Of a stretch of 64,000 nucleotides of DNA, positions 1 through 8,113 are shown in pieces; within the stretch, counting starts at the first letter, position 1, and every line of letters starts with the position of its first letter. The position numbers and the translations under genes are program-made. Source of the stretch: Pelagibacteraceae bacterium AG-470-G21. GTDB taxonomy: Bacteria > Pseudomonadota > Alphaproteobacteria > Pelagibacterales > Pelagibacteraceae. The notes beneath the pieces are model-generated. The model saw only the letters and a list, made by a program, of their open reading frames with translations, ran no database searches and was not told the DNA's origin. The stretch lies in assembly GCA_003211555.1 (NCBI GenBank), contig QCSH01000003.1, positions 1-64,000 on the forward strand. The letters run 5' to 3'.

Positions 1-1040
1 CCCCATACCCCTGCAGCTAAATGAACTGGCACTGCACCTACCACATCATCTATTTCAAATTTATTTAAAAGTTCGTTTACAATAATAGCTATGACTGCTC
101 CTATAACACCTACAAAAATGGATGTTACTGATGTCATTGAATTACATCCTGCAGTAATAGCAACCAATCCTGCTAAAGGTCCAAGTATTACATAATAAGG
201 ATCGGGTTTTTTAAATAAAGCAAAAGAAATTCCAAGACCAGTTAGTAATCCAAATGCAGCAGCTAAAAAAGTATTTATAAGTATTAGCGGAACTGCATCA
301 TCCATCGCTCCATTACTTCCGCCATTAAATCCAAACCAACCAAACCATAAAATTAAAGTGCCAAGAACTGCCAAAGGAAAACTTGAACCTGTAAATTTAC
401 CTTTGTTTGCATCTGAATATTTTCCAATTCTTGATCCTAAAATTAAGACAGCTGAAAGTGCAATCCATCCTCCAACCGAATGAACGATTGTGCTTCCTGC
501 AAAATCTACAAATCCTAAATCAGTTAACCAACCATTAGATTTCACTTGTCCTGTAACAGCTAGTAACTGTCTTGTTGCATCTATGTTGTTTAAATAACTA
601 GAAGACCATGCCCAATGTCCAACAATTGGATATATGATACCAGTAGCAATTATAGTAATTATTAAGTATCCATTAAACTTCATTCTTTCAGCGACTGCTC
701 CAGAGACAATTGTTGCAGCTGTAGCAACAAACATTGCTTGAAAGACAAAATAAGTCATGTATTCAGCTTGCTCCGTTTTAAAAAAGAACAAGTCTGTACC
801 TATAATTCCGTTATAGCTTTTTCCAAACATCAAGCCAAAACCGAAGATCCAAAATACAACAACAGCAACTCCAAAATCTGCAGCGTTTTTTAAAGCTACG
901 TTAATACTATTTTTATGTCTTGAAAGACCTGTTTCCATGCACATGAAACCAGCTTGCATTATAAAAACTAAAATTGCACAATCTATAACCCACAGGGTAT
1001 CAACAAATGATTTTACCGATTCCAGATCTATGCCTTCCAT
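1..1040 (-). CDS. amt: Ammonium transporter (Amt/MEP/Rh family), 3' end outside window
   Basis: The visible 346 codons encode a polytopic membrane protein that begins MEGIDLESVKSF and reads through many hydrophobic helices. Family-like stretches include METGLSRHKNS, ADFGVAVVVFWIFGFG, FVDFAGSTIVHSVGG and WFGFNGGS. This matches Amt channels, which import ammonium across the inner membrane for nitrogen assimilation. The ATG at 1040 is supported by a GAGG ribosome-binding site at 1047-1050 and a strong sigma70-like promoter just upstream. The C-terminus lies beyond base 1, so any C-terminal regulatory extension cannot be seen. The downstream neighbour is not visible; upstream lies a small unknown membrane protein on the same strand. 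Amt identity is firm; the exact paralogue is not. Confidence 0.93.
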   Translation of the reverse strand, partial: MEGIDLESVKSFVDTLWVIDCAILVFIMQAGFMCMETGLSRHKNSINVALKNAADFGVAVVVFWIFGFGLMFGKSYNGIIGTDLFFFKTEQAEYMTYFVFQAMFVATAATIVSGAVAERMKFNGYLIITIIATGIIYPIVGHWAWSSSYLNNIDATRQLLAVTGQVKSNGWLTDLGFVDFAGSTIVHSVGGWIALSAVLILGSRIGKYSDANKGKFTGSSFPLAVLGTLILWFGWFGFNGGSNGAMDDAVPLILINTFLAAAFGLLTGLGISFALFKKPDPYYVILGPLAGLVAITAGCNSMTSVTSIFVGVIGAVIAIIVNELLNKFEIDDVVGAVPVHLAAGVW

Positions 1041-1067
1041 TTTTAACCTCTAGATTATATTTTAAAA

Positions 1068-1096
1068 ATTATACATCATAGATCAATGATGCTCAA
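1068..1096 (-). promoter_or_regulatory. Sigma70-type promoter of the ammonium transporter gene
   Basis: On the minus strand TTGAGC (1091-1096) is followed after 17 bases by a perfect TATAAT (1068-1073). This places a start point near 1060 and a leader of about 20 bases with a GAGG ribosome-binding site at 1047-1050. No NtrC or sigma54-type GG-N10-GC element is apparent. The promoter lies between the transporter and the preceding small gene, so the transporter probably has its own transcript. Confidence 0.6.
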
Positions 1097-1105
1097 AATA
1101 GGTTA

Positions 1106-1351
1106 TTACTCTTTTTTCTTCCAAATATGATAGAAAATATAAGGTGATAATGCTGGTACAATACCAAACCAAAACCACTCATCCCATCTAAAGCTTTTAT
1201 CCAACATTGGACTTTTTAATCCATTCCACCAAGTTAGATATCCAATAAGTATTATCCACACCAAACTAATTGTTAAATATACTTTAAATTTTTGAGAAAT
1301 ATCTTTTGAAAAATATAGTTTTAATTTGTCTAATTGTTCCTGAACATTCAT
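1106..1351 (-). CDS. Small membrane protein of unknown function (81 aa)
   Basis: I do not recognise a family. The protein starts MNVQEQLDKLK, has a lysine-rich cytoplasmic-looking N-terminal 21 residues, and has two hydrophobic segments at about 22-42 (FKVYLTISLVWIILIGYLTWW region) and 60-77, with a WDEWFWFG motif between them. It ends in a KKKE tail. This suggests a two-pass inner-membrane protein. It lies 5 bases downstream of a type IV pilin gene on the same strand and may be transcribed with it, upstream of the separately promoted ammonium transporter. The reading frame is protein-like in composition, so I consider it real, but the function is open. Confidence 0.7.
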   Translation of the reverse strand: MNVQEQLDKLKLYFSKDISQKFKVYLTISLVWIILIGYLTWWNGLKSPMLDKSFRWDEWFWFGIVPALSPYIFYHIWKKKE

Positions 1352-1356
1352 TTAAA

Positions 1357-1770
1357 CTAACAATTTAATCTTGAAAATGCACCCATTGCTGTCATAGAAA
1401 TTTCACATGTTCCACTAGTTTCTACTGCTATGACTTTATAGTTTGAAGCATCATTTGAGATGCATAAATTATAACCCATATCCGGTGTGATTGCGTCTGC
1501 ACCACCAAGAAGATTTGTTTCAATTTGACCAGACGTTGTATTATTAGGACTACATGATGTTCCACTATTATTTAAGTAGTACATTCCATTATCTGAATAA
1601 TATTCAGTCTGCCCTAAAGAAATTTGTTGCATCACATTCTCTGCACTTTTCTTTTTTGCAGAACTTACATAACCATTATAACTAGTTATACCTATTGCTG
1701 CTATGATACCTAAAATAGCAACAACTACCAAAAGCTCAATGAGCGTAAAGCCAGCGCTTTTGGTAGTCAT
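1357..1770 (-). CDS. pilA: Type IV pilin (prepilin), PilA/PilE-like
   Basis: This is a major-pilin-like structural subunit of the type IV pilus. The class III leader MTTKSAG is followed by FTLIELLVVVAILGIIAAIG, so cleavage and N-methylation by PilD would occur after Gly7, and the conserved Glu5 of the mature protein is present. The rest is a small globular head with four cysteines (GTSC, NLC, GTC, LNC) able to form two disulfides. The frame could be extended to a TTG at 1785, but the ATG at 1770 gives a normal short leader. It is the second of two tandem pilin genes, separated from the first by about 20 bases. Which of the two is the main fibre subunit cannot be told from sequence. Confidence 0.92.
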   Translation of the reverse strand: MTTKSAGFTLIELLVVVAILGIIAAIGITSYNGYVSSAKKKSAENVMQQISLGQTEYYSDNGMYYLNNSGTSCSPNNTTSGQIETNLLGGADAITPDMGYNLCISNDASNYKVIAVETSGTCEISMTAMGAFSRLNC

Positions 1771-1792
1771 AGTTTTAATTTTCAATTAAAGA

Positions 1793-2263
1793 TTATTCGA
1801 TTGTAATACTTTTTTCCAAAACATTACCTGATGTAGAACAATCAGAATCCTCTGTGAAACAAGTTTTTACATCTACCCGAGTAGAAGCACCTGCATTCAA
1901 GTTAACAAAACCACCATTAGCCGTAGAAGTACTATTTCTTACCGCTGCAGTAGAAGTATTGTATGGATTTTTAAAATCTGCAAATGGTCCATCACTGGCA
2001 GTAGCTGCTGTTATAACATTCGCTGCATTTCTGCTGCTGCAAGTTAATTTACCACCCATAGCAGTTGACTCTCCTAAATTACATTTCTGTAATTCTGCAG
2101 CAATATATTTTACTACATTTGAATGAGTTGATTTAGCTGCCTGTTTTTTAGCTCCTGAAGTGTAGCCAGAATATGCAACGACACCAACTGCTGCTAAAAT
2201 ACCAATAATTGCTACAACGACCAATAATTCTATAAGTGTGAAACCTTTATTATTTTTTTTCAT
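1793..2263 (-). CDS. pilA: Type IV pilin (prepilin), second tandem copy
   Basis: The protein starts MKKNNKG and continues FTLIELLVVVAIIGILAAVGVVAYSGYTSGAKK, a textbook type IVa prepilin: short basic leader, Gly at -1, Phe at +1 and Glu at +5. The frame opens further upstream to an ATG at 2305, but that would give a 21-residue leader; the ATG at 2263 has AGGAT about 10 bases upstream and a standard leader. The mature head has cysteine pairs near KCNLG/LTCSS and KTCF/DCST. It is first in the tandem pilin pair, directly behind a promoter. The N-terminal half closely resembles the neighbouring pilin while the heads differ, suggesting duplication followed by divergence. Confidence 0.92.
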   Translation of the reverse strand: MKKNNKGFTLIELLVVVAIIGILAAVGVVAYSGYTSGAKKQAAKSTHSNVVKYIAAELQKCNLGESTAMGGKLTCSSRNAANVITAATASDGPFADFKNPYNTSTAAVRNSTSTANGGFVNLNAGASTRVDVKTCFTEDSDCSTSGNVLEKSITIE

Positions 2264-2333
2264 AAGTTTGCATCCTATTGTAAATAACGATGTTTTTATA
2301 TACATAAATTATATTTTTTTAAAGGCAATATCT

Positions 2334-2361
2334 ATTATAGTTTGTATTCAAAATGGGTCAT
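2334..2361 (-). promoter_or_regulatory. Probable promoter of the tandem pilin genes
   Basis: On the minus strand ATGACC (2356-2361), 16 bases and a perfect TATAAT (2334-2339) precede the pilin genes and predict a start near 2327, about 64 bases before the pilin ATG at 2263. A sigma54 element (TGGCAC-N5-TTGC), common for pilin genes elsewhere, is not seen. In such AT-rich DNA a TATAAT alone is weak evidence, so confidence is moderate. Confidence 0.4.
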
Positions 2362-2403
2362 TTTTGTTGATTTAGTAAGGAAATCTAATAAATATTAATA
2401 AAT

Positions 2404-2703
2404 ATGTCATATAAGGTTACAGAAGAAGGAAACGTATCAACTGTCCACTTGGATGGAGAAATTGATATGGATGTAACAGAAAAAGCAAAAGAAGTCATAA
2501 TGCCTTTAATCGAGGCAAAGAAAGAAGTTCATCTTAACTTGAAAGAAGTTCAATACATGGACTCGTCCGGTATTTCAGTTCTTATTGAAAGTCATCAAAA
2601 AGCAACTGAACTTGGAACAAAGGTCATATTAAAAGAAATAAGCAAATCAGTTTTAAAAGTAATTATGATGGCGAAACTCGAACAAATTCTGAATTTGGAT
2701 TAA
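2404..2703 (+). CDS. STAS-domain anti-anti-sigma factor (SpoIIAA/RsbV-like)
   Basis: A 99-residue single-domain protein with the STAS fold pattern: HLDGEIDMD near residues 16-23, HLNLKEVQYMDSSGISVLIES at 43-63. The D53-S54-S55-G56 motif carries the serine (S55 by alignment with SpoIIAA Ser58) that a partner kinase would phosphorylate. In known partner-switching systems the unphosphorylated protein binds the kinase and frees its target. The kinase-like gene follows after 6 bases, so the two form an operon. No sigma factor or phosphatase is adjacent; a SpoIIE-type phosphatase lies at 23575 on the far side of the pilus locus. The pairing with that phosphatase is inferred. Confidence 0.88.
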   Translation: MSYKVTEEGNVSTVHLDGEIDMDVTEKAKEVIMPLIEAKKEVHLNLKEVQYMDSSGISVLIESHQKATELGTKVILKEISKSVLKVIMMAKLEQILNLD

Positions 2704-2709
2704 AAATGG

Positions 2710-3138
2710 ATGAAACATCAACATCTATTTCAGAACAAAAAGATTTTTTTAGTAAACTCAGCAAGTTTAAAAGATGTTAGATCTTTCTCGAGAGAGGTAT
2801 TTGAGAAAGCTAACATAGATCAAGATTTGAAAGATGAATTGGTACTTGCAATCGCTGAAGCTGCTCAAAATATTGTAAAACACGCATATCAAAATCAAGA
2901 AACTAAAGAAAGAATGGAGATTAAAATCTCTTTGATTAACGGTGAACTAGAAATTGGATTTTATGATAAAGGTAGACCTGTTGATCAAACAAAGGTAAGA
3001 CATAGAAGTATCGATGATGTAAAGCCTGGTGGGCTAGGTACTTTTTTTATTCAGCAAATTATGGATGCTGTTGAATTTAGAGAAGGTGAAAAACCTTGGA
3101 TTAACCATTTAGTTTTATCAAAAAAAATTAATTATTAA
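2710..3138 (+). CDS. RsbW/SpoIIAB-like serine kinase, anti-sigma type (HATPase fold)
   Basis: This 142-residue protein has a Bergerat ATP-binding fold: N-box ELVLAIAEAAQNIVKHAY (E50, N54, H58), a G1-type motif YDKGRPVD (about 85-92) and a G2-type PGGLGTFFIQQIMD (about 106-119). It fits the small anti-sigma kinases that phosphorylate a STAS partner and sequester a target when not occupied by it. It lies immediately downstream of the STAS gene. Its stop codon shares the palindrome TTAA (3135-3138) with the stop codon of convergent pilC. The regulated target is unknown; nothing here proves it is a sigma factor. Confidence 0.87.
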   Translation: MKHQHLFQNKKIFLVNSASLKDVRSFSREVFEKANIDQDLKDELVLAIAEAAQNIVKHAYQNQETKERMEIKISLINGELEIGFYDKGRPVDQTKVRHRSIDDVKPGGLGTFFIQQIMDAVEFREGEKPWINHLVLSKKINY

Positions 3139-4376
3139 CCACCAATAATTGCACCGACATTAAAGATTGGAGAATACATGGCTATCATTAATCCACCAAT
3201 CATTGTCCCCATAAATACAATCATTATTGGCTCGATCAAACTGGACATATTATCTACAGCTGTATCAAACTCTTCCTCATAATAAGAAGATACAGAGGTA
3301 AACATCTCATCCAAATTACCAGTTTGTTCACCAACAGAAATTAATTGACTAAATGTTGGAGGAAAAACTGGTTCTTTTAAAAATAATTTTGTTAACGTGT
3401 CTCCTGAGAAGACACCTTTTTTTACATTCTCTAATGCTTGAGTTACAACGTCATTATTGCTTACTTGTTTTGCTATTTCTATACTTTCTAAAAGATTTAC
3501 ACCTGCTGCACTAAGATTACCCATAATTAATGCAATTCTAGCAATCAACGATTTTAATATCATATCACCAAAAACTGGCATCTTAAGAACTCTTTGATGC
3601 CACTTATATCTAACAGCAGGAATTTTAGTTGTAGTGTATTTGAAGATTGCAAATATAATTATACTAACAATAAGTAAAGTAAGACCTCCAGCTCCTCTCA
3701 TAAAATTACTAGCTGTCATAATGACTGCAGTTGGAGTGGGTAATGCAACGCCCATGCCTTCATACATTTCAGCAAAAACAGGTACAACTTTGATTAACAT
3801 GAAAACCATAACTGTTATTGCAACGGTAAACATAACAACCGGATATGTCAGAGCACCTTTAATTTTCTTTTTTACTTTTTCTCTTTTTTCAAGTGAATCT
3901 ACTAATTTTAGTAGAAAATCGTCTAGTTTACCGCTGGCTTCACCAGCTTTAATCAAGTTTATGTAAATATTATCAAATATTTTGGGGTATTTCTCAAAAC
4001 ATTTAGAGAGAGTTATACCACCTTCAAGACTTTTTCTAACATCCTCTATTATTTCTTTCATGGTTGGATGTTCTATTTGGTCTCTAAGCATTGTTAAAAC
4101 ATTTAAGATTGGCAAACCTGCCTTTACCATTGTTGCAAATTGCTTGGAGAAAAGCATTACATCTTGCGGGGTAACTTTTTTCTTACCAAAAGAAAAACTA
4201 CTTTTTTTTCCTTTTTCTTTAGCAGCTTTCTTTTTTTTTACTTTGATTAAGTTTGTGATTATTATTTTTTGTTCTTTTAATTTGAAAGAAGCTTCTTCTT
4301 GATTAATTGCTTCTATTTCACCTTCTATATATTTTCCTGCTGATATACCTTTGTATGTGAATGTTTCAGATGACAC
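3135..4376 (-). CDS. pilC: Type IV pilus inner-membrane platform protein PilC
   Basis: This 413-residue protein of the GspF/PilC family is the polytopic platform that couples the pilus motor ATPases to pilin insertion and extraction. A basic N-terminal region (KKKKAAKEKGKK, about 46-59) leads into two repeated GspF domains. The first contains DVMLFSKQFATMVKAGLPILNVL and the second LIARIALIMGNLSAAGVNLLESIEI. There are three hydrophobic segments, near 170-195, 225-250 and the C-terminus (IEPIMIVFMGTMIGGLMIAMY). The gene is 2 bases after pilB, the last of the pilM/N-O-P-Q-B-C run. Length and domain layout are normal for the family. Confidence 0.95.
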   Translation of the reverse strand: MSSETFTYKGISAGKYIEGEIEAINQEEASFKLKEQKIIITNLIKVKKKKAAKEKGKKSSFSFGKKKVTPQDVMLFSKQFATMVKAGLPILNVLTMLRDQIEHPTMKEIIEDVRKSLEGGITLSKCFEKYPKIFDNIYINLIKAGEASGKLDDFLLKLVDSLEKREKVKKKIKGALTYPVVMFTVAITVMVFMLIKVVPVFAEMYEGMGVALPTPTAVIMTASNFMRGAGGLTLLIVSIIIFAIFKYTTTKIPAVRYKWHQRVLKMPVFGDMILKSLIARIALIMGNLSAAGVNLLESIEIAKQVSNNDVVTQALENVKKGVFSGDTLTKLFLKEPVFPPTFSQLISVGEQTGNLDEMFTSVSSYYEEEFDTAVDNMSSLIEPIMIVFMGTMIGGLMIAMYSPIFNVGAIIGG

Positions 4377-4378
4377 TA

Positions 4379-6127
4379 TTATTCTCCTGAAAGCACTCTA
4401 TCGAATTCTCTAAAATTTAAGTCCCCAGTAAGAATTAATTCTCGTCCCATATCTTGCATCGTTCTAAACCCTTCATTTGATGCAATCTCTTTTAATTCTG
4501 GTGTGGTTGCTTTTCTTAATATGGCTTCTTTAATTGGTTTAGTGACATTTAATATTTCATAAATACCCATTCTTCCTTTATATCCAGTATCTTTACATTT
4601 TGGACATCCTTTGCCTTTTTGAACTTTTGCTCTAGAAGCTTGTTCTACAGTAAAACCAAAATCAGCAAGAGCTTTTGGAGTTATGTCATCATCAGGAACT
4701 CTGCATTCAGGGCAAGTTTTTCTAGCCAGTCTTTGTGCTAAAACTAAACTTACTGCAGCACTTATTAAATAATCTGGTGTACCCATATTCTGTAACCTTG
4801 TTATAGTACTAGGTGCATCATTAGTGTGTAGAGTACTAAAAACTAAGTGACCTGTTAATGCTGCTTTTAAACCTATATCAACTGTTTCTTTATCCCTCAT
4901 CTCACCAACGAGAATTATTTCTGGGTCTTGTCTTAAAAAGGATCTCAAGGCTGTTGAAAAATTAAAACCAATATCATCTTTAATCTGTACTTGCCCCACA
5001 CCATCCAGCTCATACTCAACAGGATCTTCCGCCGTTAATATATTTAAGTGAGGTTTCGATACTTCTTTTAAAATACTATAGAGTGTAGTTGTTTTACCAG
5101 ATCCAGTTGGACCAGTTACCAACACTAAACCTTGTGTTCCATGAATTGCTTTTCTTAAATTATTTAAATCTGTTTCTTCAAAATTTAATTGTTCTAAACT
5201 AATGTCACCGGCATCTTTGTTTAGAACCCTCATAACTATTCTTTCATTAGTTGCTGTTGGTAAAATTGATAAACGAAGATCAACAACCTTTCCGTCAATT
5301 TTAAATGGTATTGCTCCATCTTGAGGTAGTCTTCTTTCTGCAATATCTAGTTTTCCCATAATTTTAAATCTAGTTACTACTGCACCATAATTGGAATGAA
5401 GAAATTTTTTAAAATGCTCTTGCTCAGCAAGAATACCGTCCAATCTATATCTTACCCTTGATGTAAATCTATAAGGTTCTATGTGTATATCAGATACTCC
5501 AGATTTAATTGCTTCAGCAACTACGGCTGTGCTAAATTTAATGACCTCAGACTCGTTTTCTATCGCTTCAATATCTTCTTCAGGAGTGCTCTCTAAAACT
5601 TCTGCTTGATCGTCCACATCGTAATCAAAAGTTTTAGTTTTTTCTGCATTATCTTGTCTGATATCAGAAATAGTTCTTTCCCCATCTGCTAAAAGATTAT
5701 CTATAAAATTAGAGATATCTGAAACTTTTGCTGCATGTAATTCAATATCCATCTTTGTTATAGTTCTTAAATTTCTCATCAAACTTAATTTCGAAATATC
5801 AGATATTGCTATATGCAAAACTCTTCCTTCAATTTTAAAAGGAGCGATAAAATTCATGTTAATATAATTTGATGGAAGCACAGACTTTAGTTCATCAGTA
5901 ATCGTAACTGTTGTTAAATCTATAACCTCTAATGATTGGTCTTGTACAAGAAGATCTAAAATCTTTTGTTCATCAGTAAGGTTCAATTCAAAAACAGCAT
6001 CGAGTTGAGATTTATTTCCATCACTTGAAACTTTTTTTATCTCTGCTAAATCTTTTCCAGAAATTACATCCTGATCTATCAGTATGTTTATTAAATTGAT
6101 CTCAGACTCTCTACTTATATTTATCAT
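4379..6127 (-). CDS. pilB: Type IV pilus extension ATPase PilB (GspE family)
   Basis: A hexameric cytoplasmic ATPase that drives pilus polymerisation. It has an N-terminal MshEN/GspE-N region (about 1-150), an acidic linker (about 160-195), and then the motor domain. Key motifs are the Asp box DIHIEP (213-218), Walker A GPTGSGKT (339-346), Walker B ILVGEMRD (405-412) and the His box TGHLVFSTLHTN (425-436). A four-cysteine zinc element is present (C472, C475, C508, C511), as in PilB/GspE but not PilT. Its ATG overlaps the secretin stop codon in a TAATG junction at 6125-6129, implying translational coupling. Its length of 582 residues is typical. Confidence 0.95.
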   Translation of the reverse strand: MINISRESEINLINILIDQDVISGKDLAEIKKVSSDGNKSQLDAVFELNLTDEQKILDLLVQDQSLEVIDLTTVTITDELKSVLPSNYINMNFIAPFKIEGRVLHIAISDISKLSLMRNLRTITKMDIELHAAKVSDISNFIDNLLADGERTISDIRQDNAEKTKTFDYDVDDQAEVLESTPEEDIEAIENESEVIKFSTAVVAEAIKSGVSDIHIEPYRFTSRVRYRLDGILAEQEHFKKFLHSNYGAVVTRFKIMGKLDIAERRLPQDGAIPFKIDGKVVDLRLSILPTATNERIVMRVLNKDAGDISLEQLNFEETDLNNLRKAIHGTQGLVLVTGPTGSGKTTTLYSILKEVSKPHLNILTAEDPVEYELDGVGQVQIKDDIGFNFSTALRSFLRQDPEIILVGEMRDKETVDIGLKAALTGHLVFSTLHTNDAPSTITRLQNMGTPDYLISAAVSLVLAQRLARKTCPECRVPDDDITPKALADFGFTVEQASRAKVQKGKGCPKCKDTGYKGRMGIYEILNVTKPIKEAILRKATTPELKEIASNEGFRTMQDMGRELILTGDLNFREFDRVLSGE

Positions 6128-7677
6128 TATAAAATTCTTGGTGCTATAAATACCAATAATTCGTCTAAGTTATCAGAATTTGCCTTTCCTTTAAAGAGAT
6201 TACCTATCACAGGCATATTGCCTATTGCTGGTACTTGATTTTTATTGTTCGCAATAACGTTCTTTTTAATACCACCTATTACAACAATATCACCATCAGC
6301 AACCAATAGTTTTGTGACAATTTCCATTTTATTAATTGGTGGTTCATCAGATGATGCTGTTCTATTTGGCGTATCATTATTAACTTGTATTGTTAATAAT
6401 ACATTTCCATCCCCAATAATGCTTGGTGTGACTTCTAATTTTAAGGCAGCTTCTTTGAAAGATGTTGATGTAGTTCCATCAGATGTTGTTTGGTACGGAA
6501 TTTCTTCACCTTGAGTAACTGTTGCTACCTGATTATCTAAAGTAAATACTTTAGGATTTGATATGGTCTTACCCATTCCCATGCTTTCTAATGCAGTGAT
6601 TTCTGCTTTTAATACTCCAGAACCTGTTCTTCTTAATATTCCTATTCCGCTTGTGGCTCCAGTAACTGGGAAATTTGATAATGTATCTGAGGAACTTCCA
6701 AGTCCTGCTCCATCTCCTGGAACTGTTCCAAGCTCACTACCTGAACTTGTTCCTGCAACACCACCTGCTACATTTCCAGCTCTATTGTAATAACCACCTA
6801 AACGTGCGCCCAAAGCTCTTTCAAAATCTGAATTTGCCTCAACAATAAATGCTTCAATTAATACTTGTTTAGTTCTGATATCAATTTCTTTTATAACTTT
6901 GTCTACAACATCCAAATCTTTTTCTTTTCCTCTTACAATAATTGATCTAGTGGTTGCTTCTTCTGTTATCTGTATTGGTGTATATGAGGTGTCACCAGTA
7001 GAAGATGTAAATAATTCCTCTATAGTCGTTTTTGCCTGTTTTGGTGTGATATAATAAAGTCTAAATATCTCAGAATAAATTGGCTCAACACTGTCTTCTA
7101 ATTCCACTTTCTTCTTTACAACTTGCGCTCTTTCAGACTTATAAGTTTCTTGAGCCGTCAATGTCTCAGGAGAGTGAACCCTAATTAGATTGCTAGAAAC
7201 ATCAATATCTGATGCATAATTTTTCATATCTAATAATGCTTGAAAAGCCTTATCCCAAGGAACATCTATCAATTCTGCTGATATAGCACCTGCAACTTCG
7301 TCTCCTACTAGTACATTTATTTCACCAATCTTACCCATCAATTTCATAGTTTCTTTATAATCTAAGTTCTTAAATTTAAGAGTAACTCTCTGTTTTAATA
7401 AAGGATAATCGTCAGAAATTATTAAGTAATTTCTCTGAGACTCTGATGATATTTTTTTTCTCTTACCTAATTTCTTGGCATCGCCTTCAATGGGCTTTGG
7501 CCCCATCTCTAAAGTTTTGGATATTTCTGATTTACCAGAACTTACAATATCCTTATCTTTAATTAGTGGAGTGTTATGTTTAAATGGTTTGTCATATTTT
7601 TTAATATTTTGACATGCATTTAAAACAAAAAGAAATAATGTTAGACCAATGTAAGTTGATATTTTTTTAATAATCAT
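6127..7677 (-). CDS. pilQ: Type IV pilus secretin, PilQ/MshL-like, probable lipoprotein
   Basis: This is the outer-membrane secretin through which the pilus exits. From the ATG at 7677 the protein starts MIIKKISTYIGLTLFLFVLNAC, a lipoprotein signal ending at Cys22. The frame could start at 7707, but that would place extra residues before the signal. After a linker comes an STN-like segment (VTLKFKNLDYKETMKLMG), N0/N1 domains (IFRLYYITPKQAKTTIEEL; IIVRGKEKDLDVVDKVIKEID) and the secretin core, with VTQGEEIPYQTTSDG and the C-terminal VIGGIKKN...PVIGNLFKG..LLVFIAPRIL. At about 516 residues it is shorter than typical PilQ and lacks AMIN domains, closer to MshL. A lipidated secretin could be self-piloting. 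Confidence 0.9.
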   Translation of the reverse strand: MIIKKISTYIGLTLFLFVLNACQNIKKYDKPFKHNTPLIKDKDIVSSGKSEISKTLEMGPKPIEGDAKKLGKRKKISSESQRNYLIISDDYPLLKQRVTLKFKNLDYKETMKLMGKIGEINVLVGDEVAGAISAELIDVPWDKAFQALLDMKNYASDIDVSSNLIRVHSPETLTAQETYKSERAQVVKKKVELEDSVEPIYSEIFRLYYITPKQAKTTIEELFTSSTGDTSYTPIQITEEATTRSIIVRGKEKDLDVVDKVIKEIDIRTKQVLIEAFIVEANSDFERALGARLGGYYNRAGNVAGGVAGTSSGSELGTVPGDGAGLGSSSDTLSNFPVTGATSGIGILRRTGSGVLKAEITALESMGMGKTISNPKVFTLDNQVATVTQGEEIPYQTTSDGTTSTSFKEAALKLEVTPSIIGDGNVLLTIQVNNDTPNRTASSDEPPINKMEIVTKLLVADGDIVVIGGIKKNVIANNKNQVPAIGNMPVIGNLFKGKANSDNLDELLVFIAPRIL

Positions 7678-8113
7678 CAGCCTCTCTAACTTGATTATTA
7701 AAATCAATAATCATATATTTTCCATCTTCTTTTTTGAATATTGCTTCTGTTAATCTTAAATCTACTAATTTATTTTCTCCTAAAAATTGGCCAAGTGTCA
7801 TCGTCATCACTTCACCTCCAGAATTAACTAAGGAAATATAACTATGATCTTTTCCAGATATTAGTCCAACAAGTTTAAAATTATATAAACTCATTTCATT
7901 ATCTTGTTCATCCTCAGGAATACTTGACATTGAGCTAGTTCCTTCATTTCCCGCAAAAGGATCGTTAAGAGGAACTTCCTCATCATCTTCTAATTGTTTT
8001 GCAATTTCTTTAACACCCTCTAAAACTTCTTTTTTTTGATCGTGATTATCTGCGTAAGAGACACCTGCTATTGTCAGTAATAAAGTTATAAAAAAAATTT
8101 TAAAAAAATTCAT
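7667..8113 (-). CDS. pilP: Type IV pilus assembly protein PilP
   Basis: A 148-residue exported protein with a Sec signal (MNFFKIFFITLLLTIAGVSYA) and an acidic unstructured stretch (EDDEEVPLNDPFAG, about 40-57). The NDPF motif is followed by a small beta domain (YNFKLVGLISGKDHSYISLVNSGGEVMTMTLG) typical of PilP. PilP connects the inner-membrane PilN/PilO complex to the secretin periplasmic domains. Unlike many PilP proteins it shows no lipobox cysteine at the signal end, so it is probably a soluble or N-terminally anchored form. It overlaps pilO by 14 bases upstream and the secretin start by 11 bases downstream, consistent with a tight operon. Confidence 0.87.
   Translation of the reverse strand: MNFFKIFFITLLLTIAGVSYADNHDQKKEVLEGVKEIAKQLEDDEEVPLNDPFAGNEGTSSMSSIPEDEQDNEMSLYNFKLVGLISGKDHSYISLVNSGGEVMTMTLGQFLGENKLVDLRLTEAIFKKEDGKYMIIDFNNQVREADDY

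Noticed and set aside
1854-2126. Plus-strand open frame opposite the pilin gene
   Set aside because: Antisense shadow of a well-supported pilin; the composition mirrors the pilin codons.
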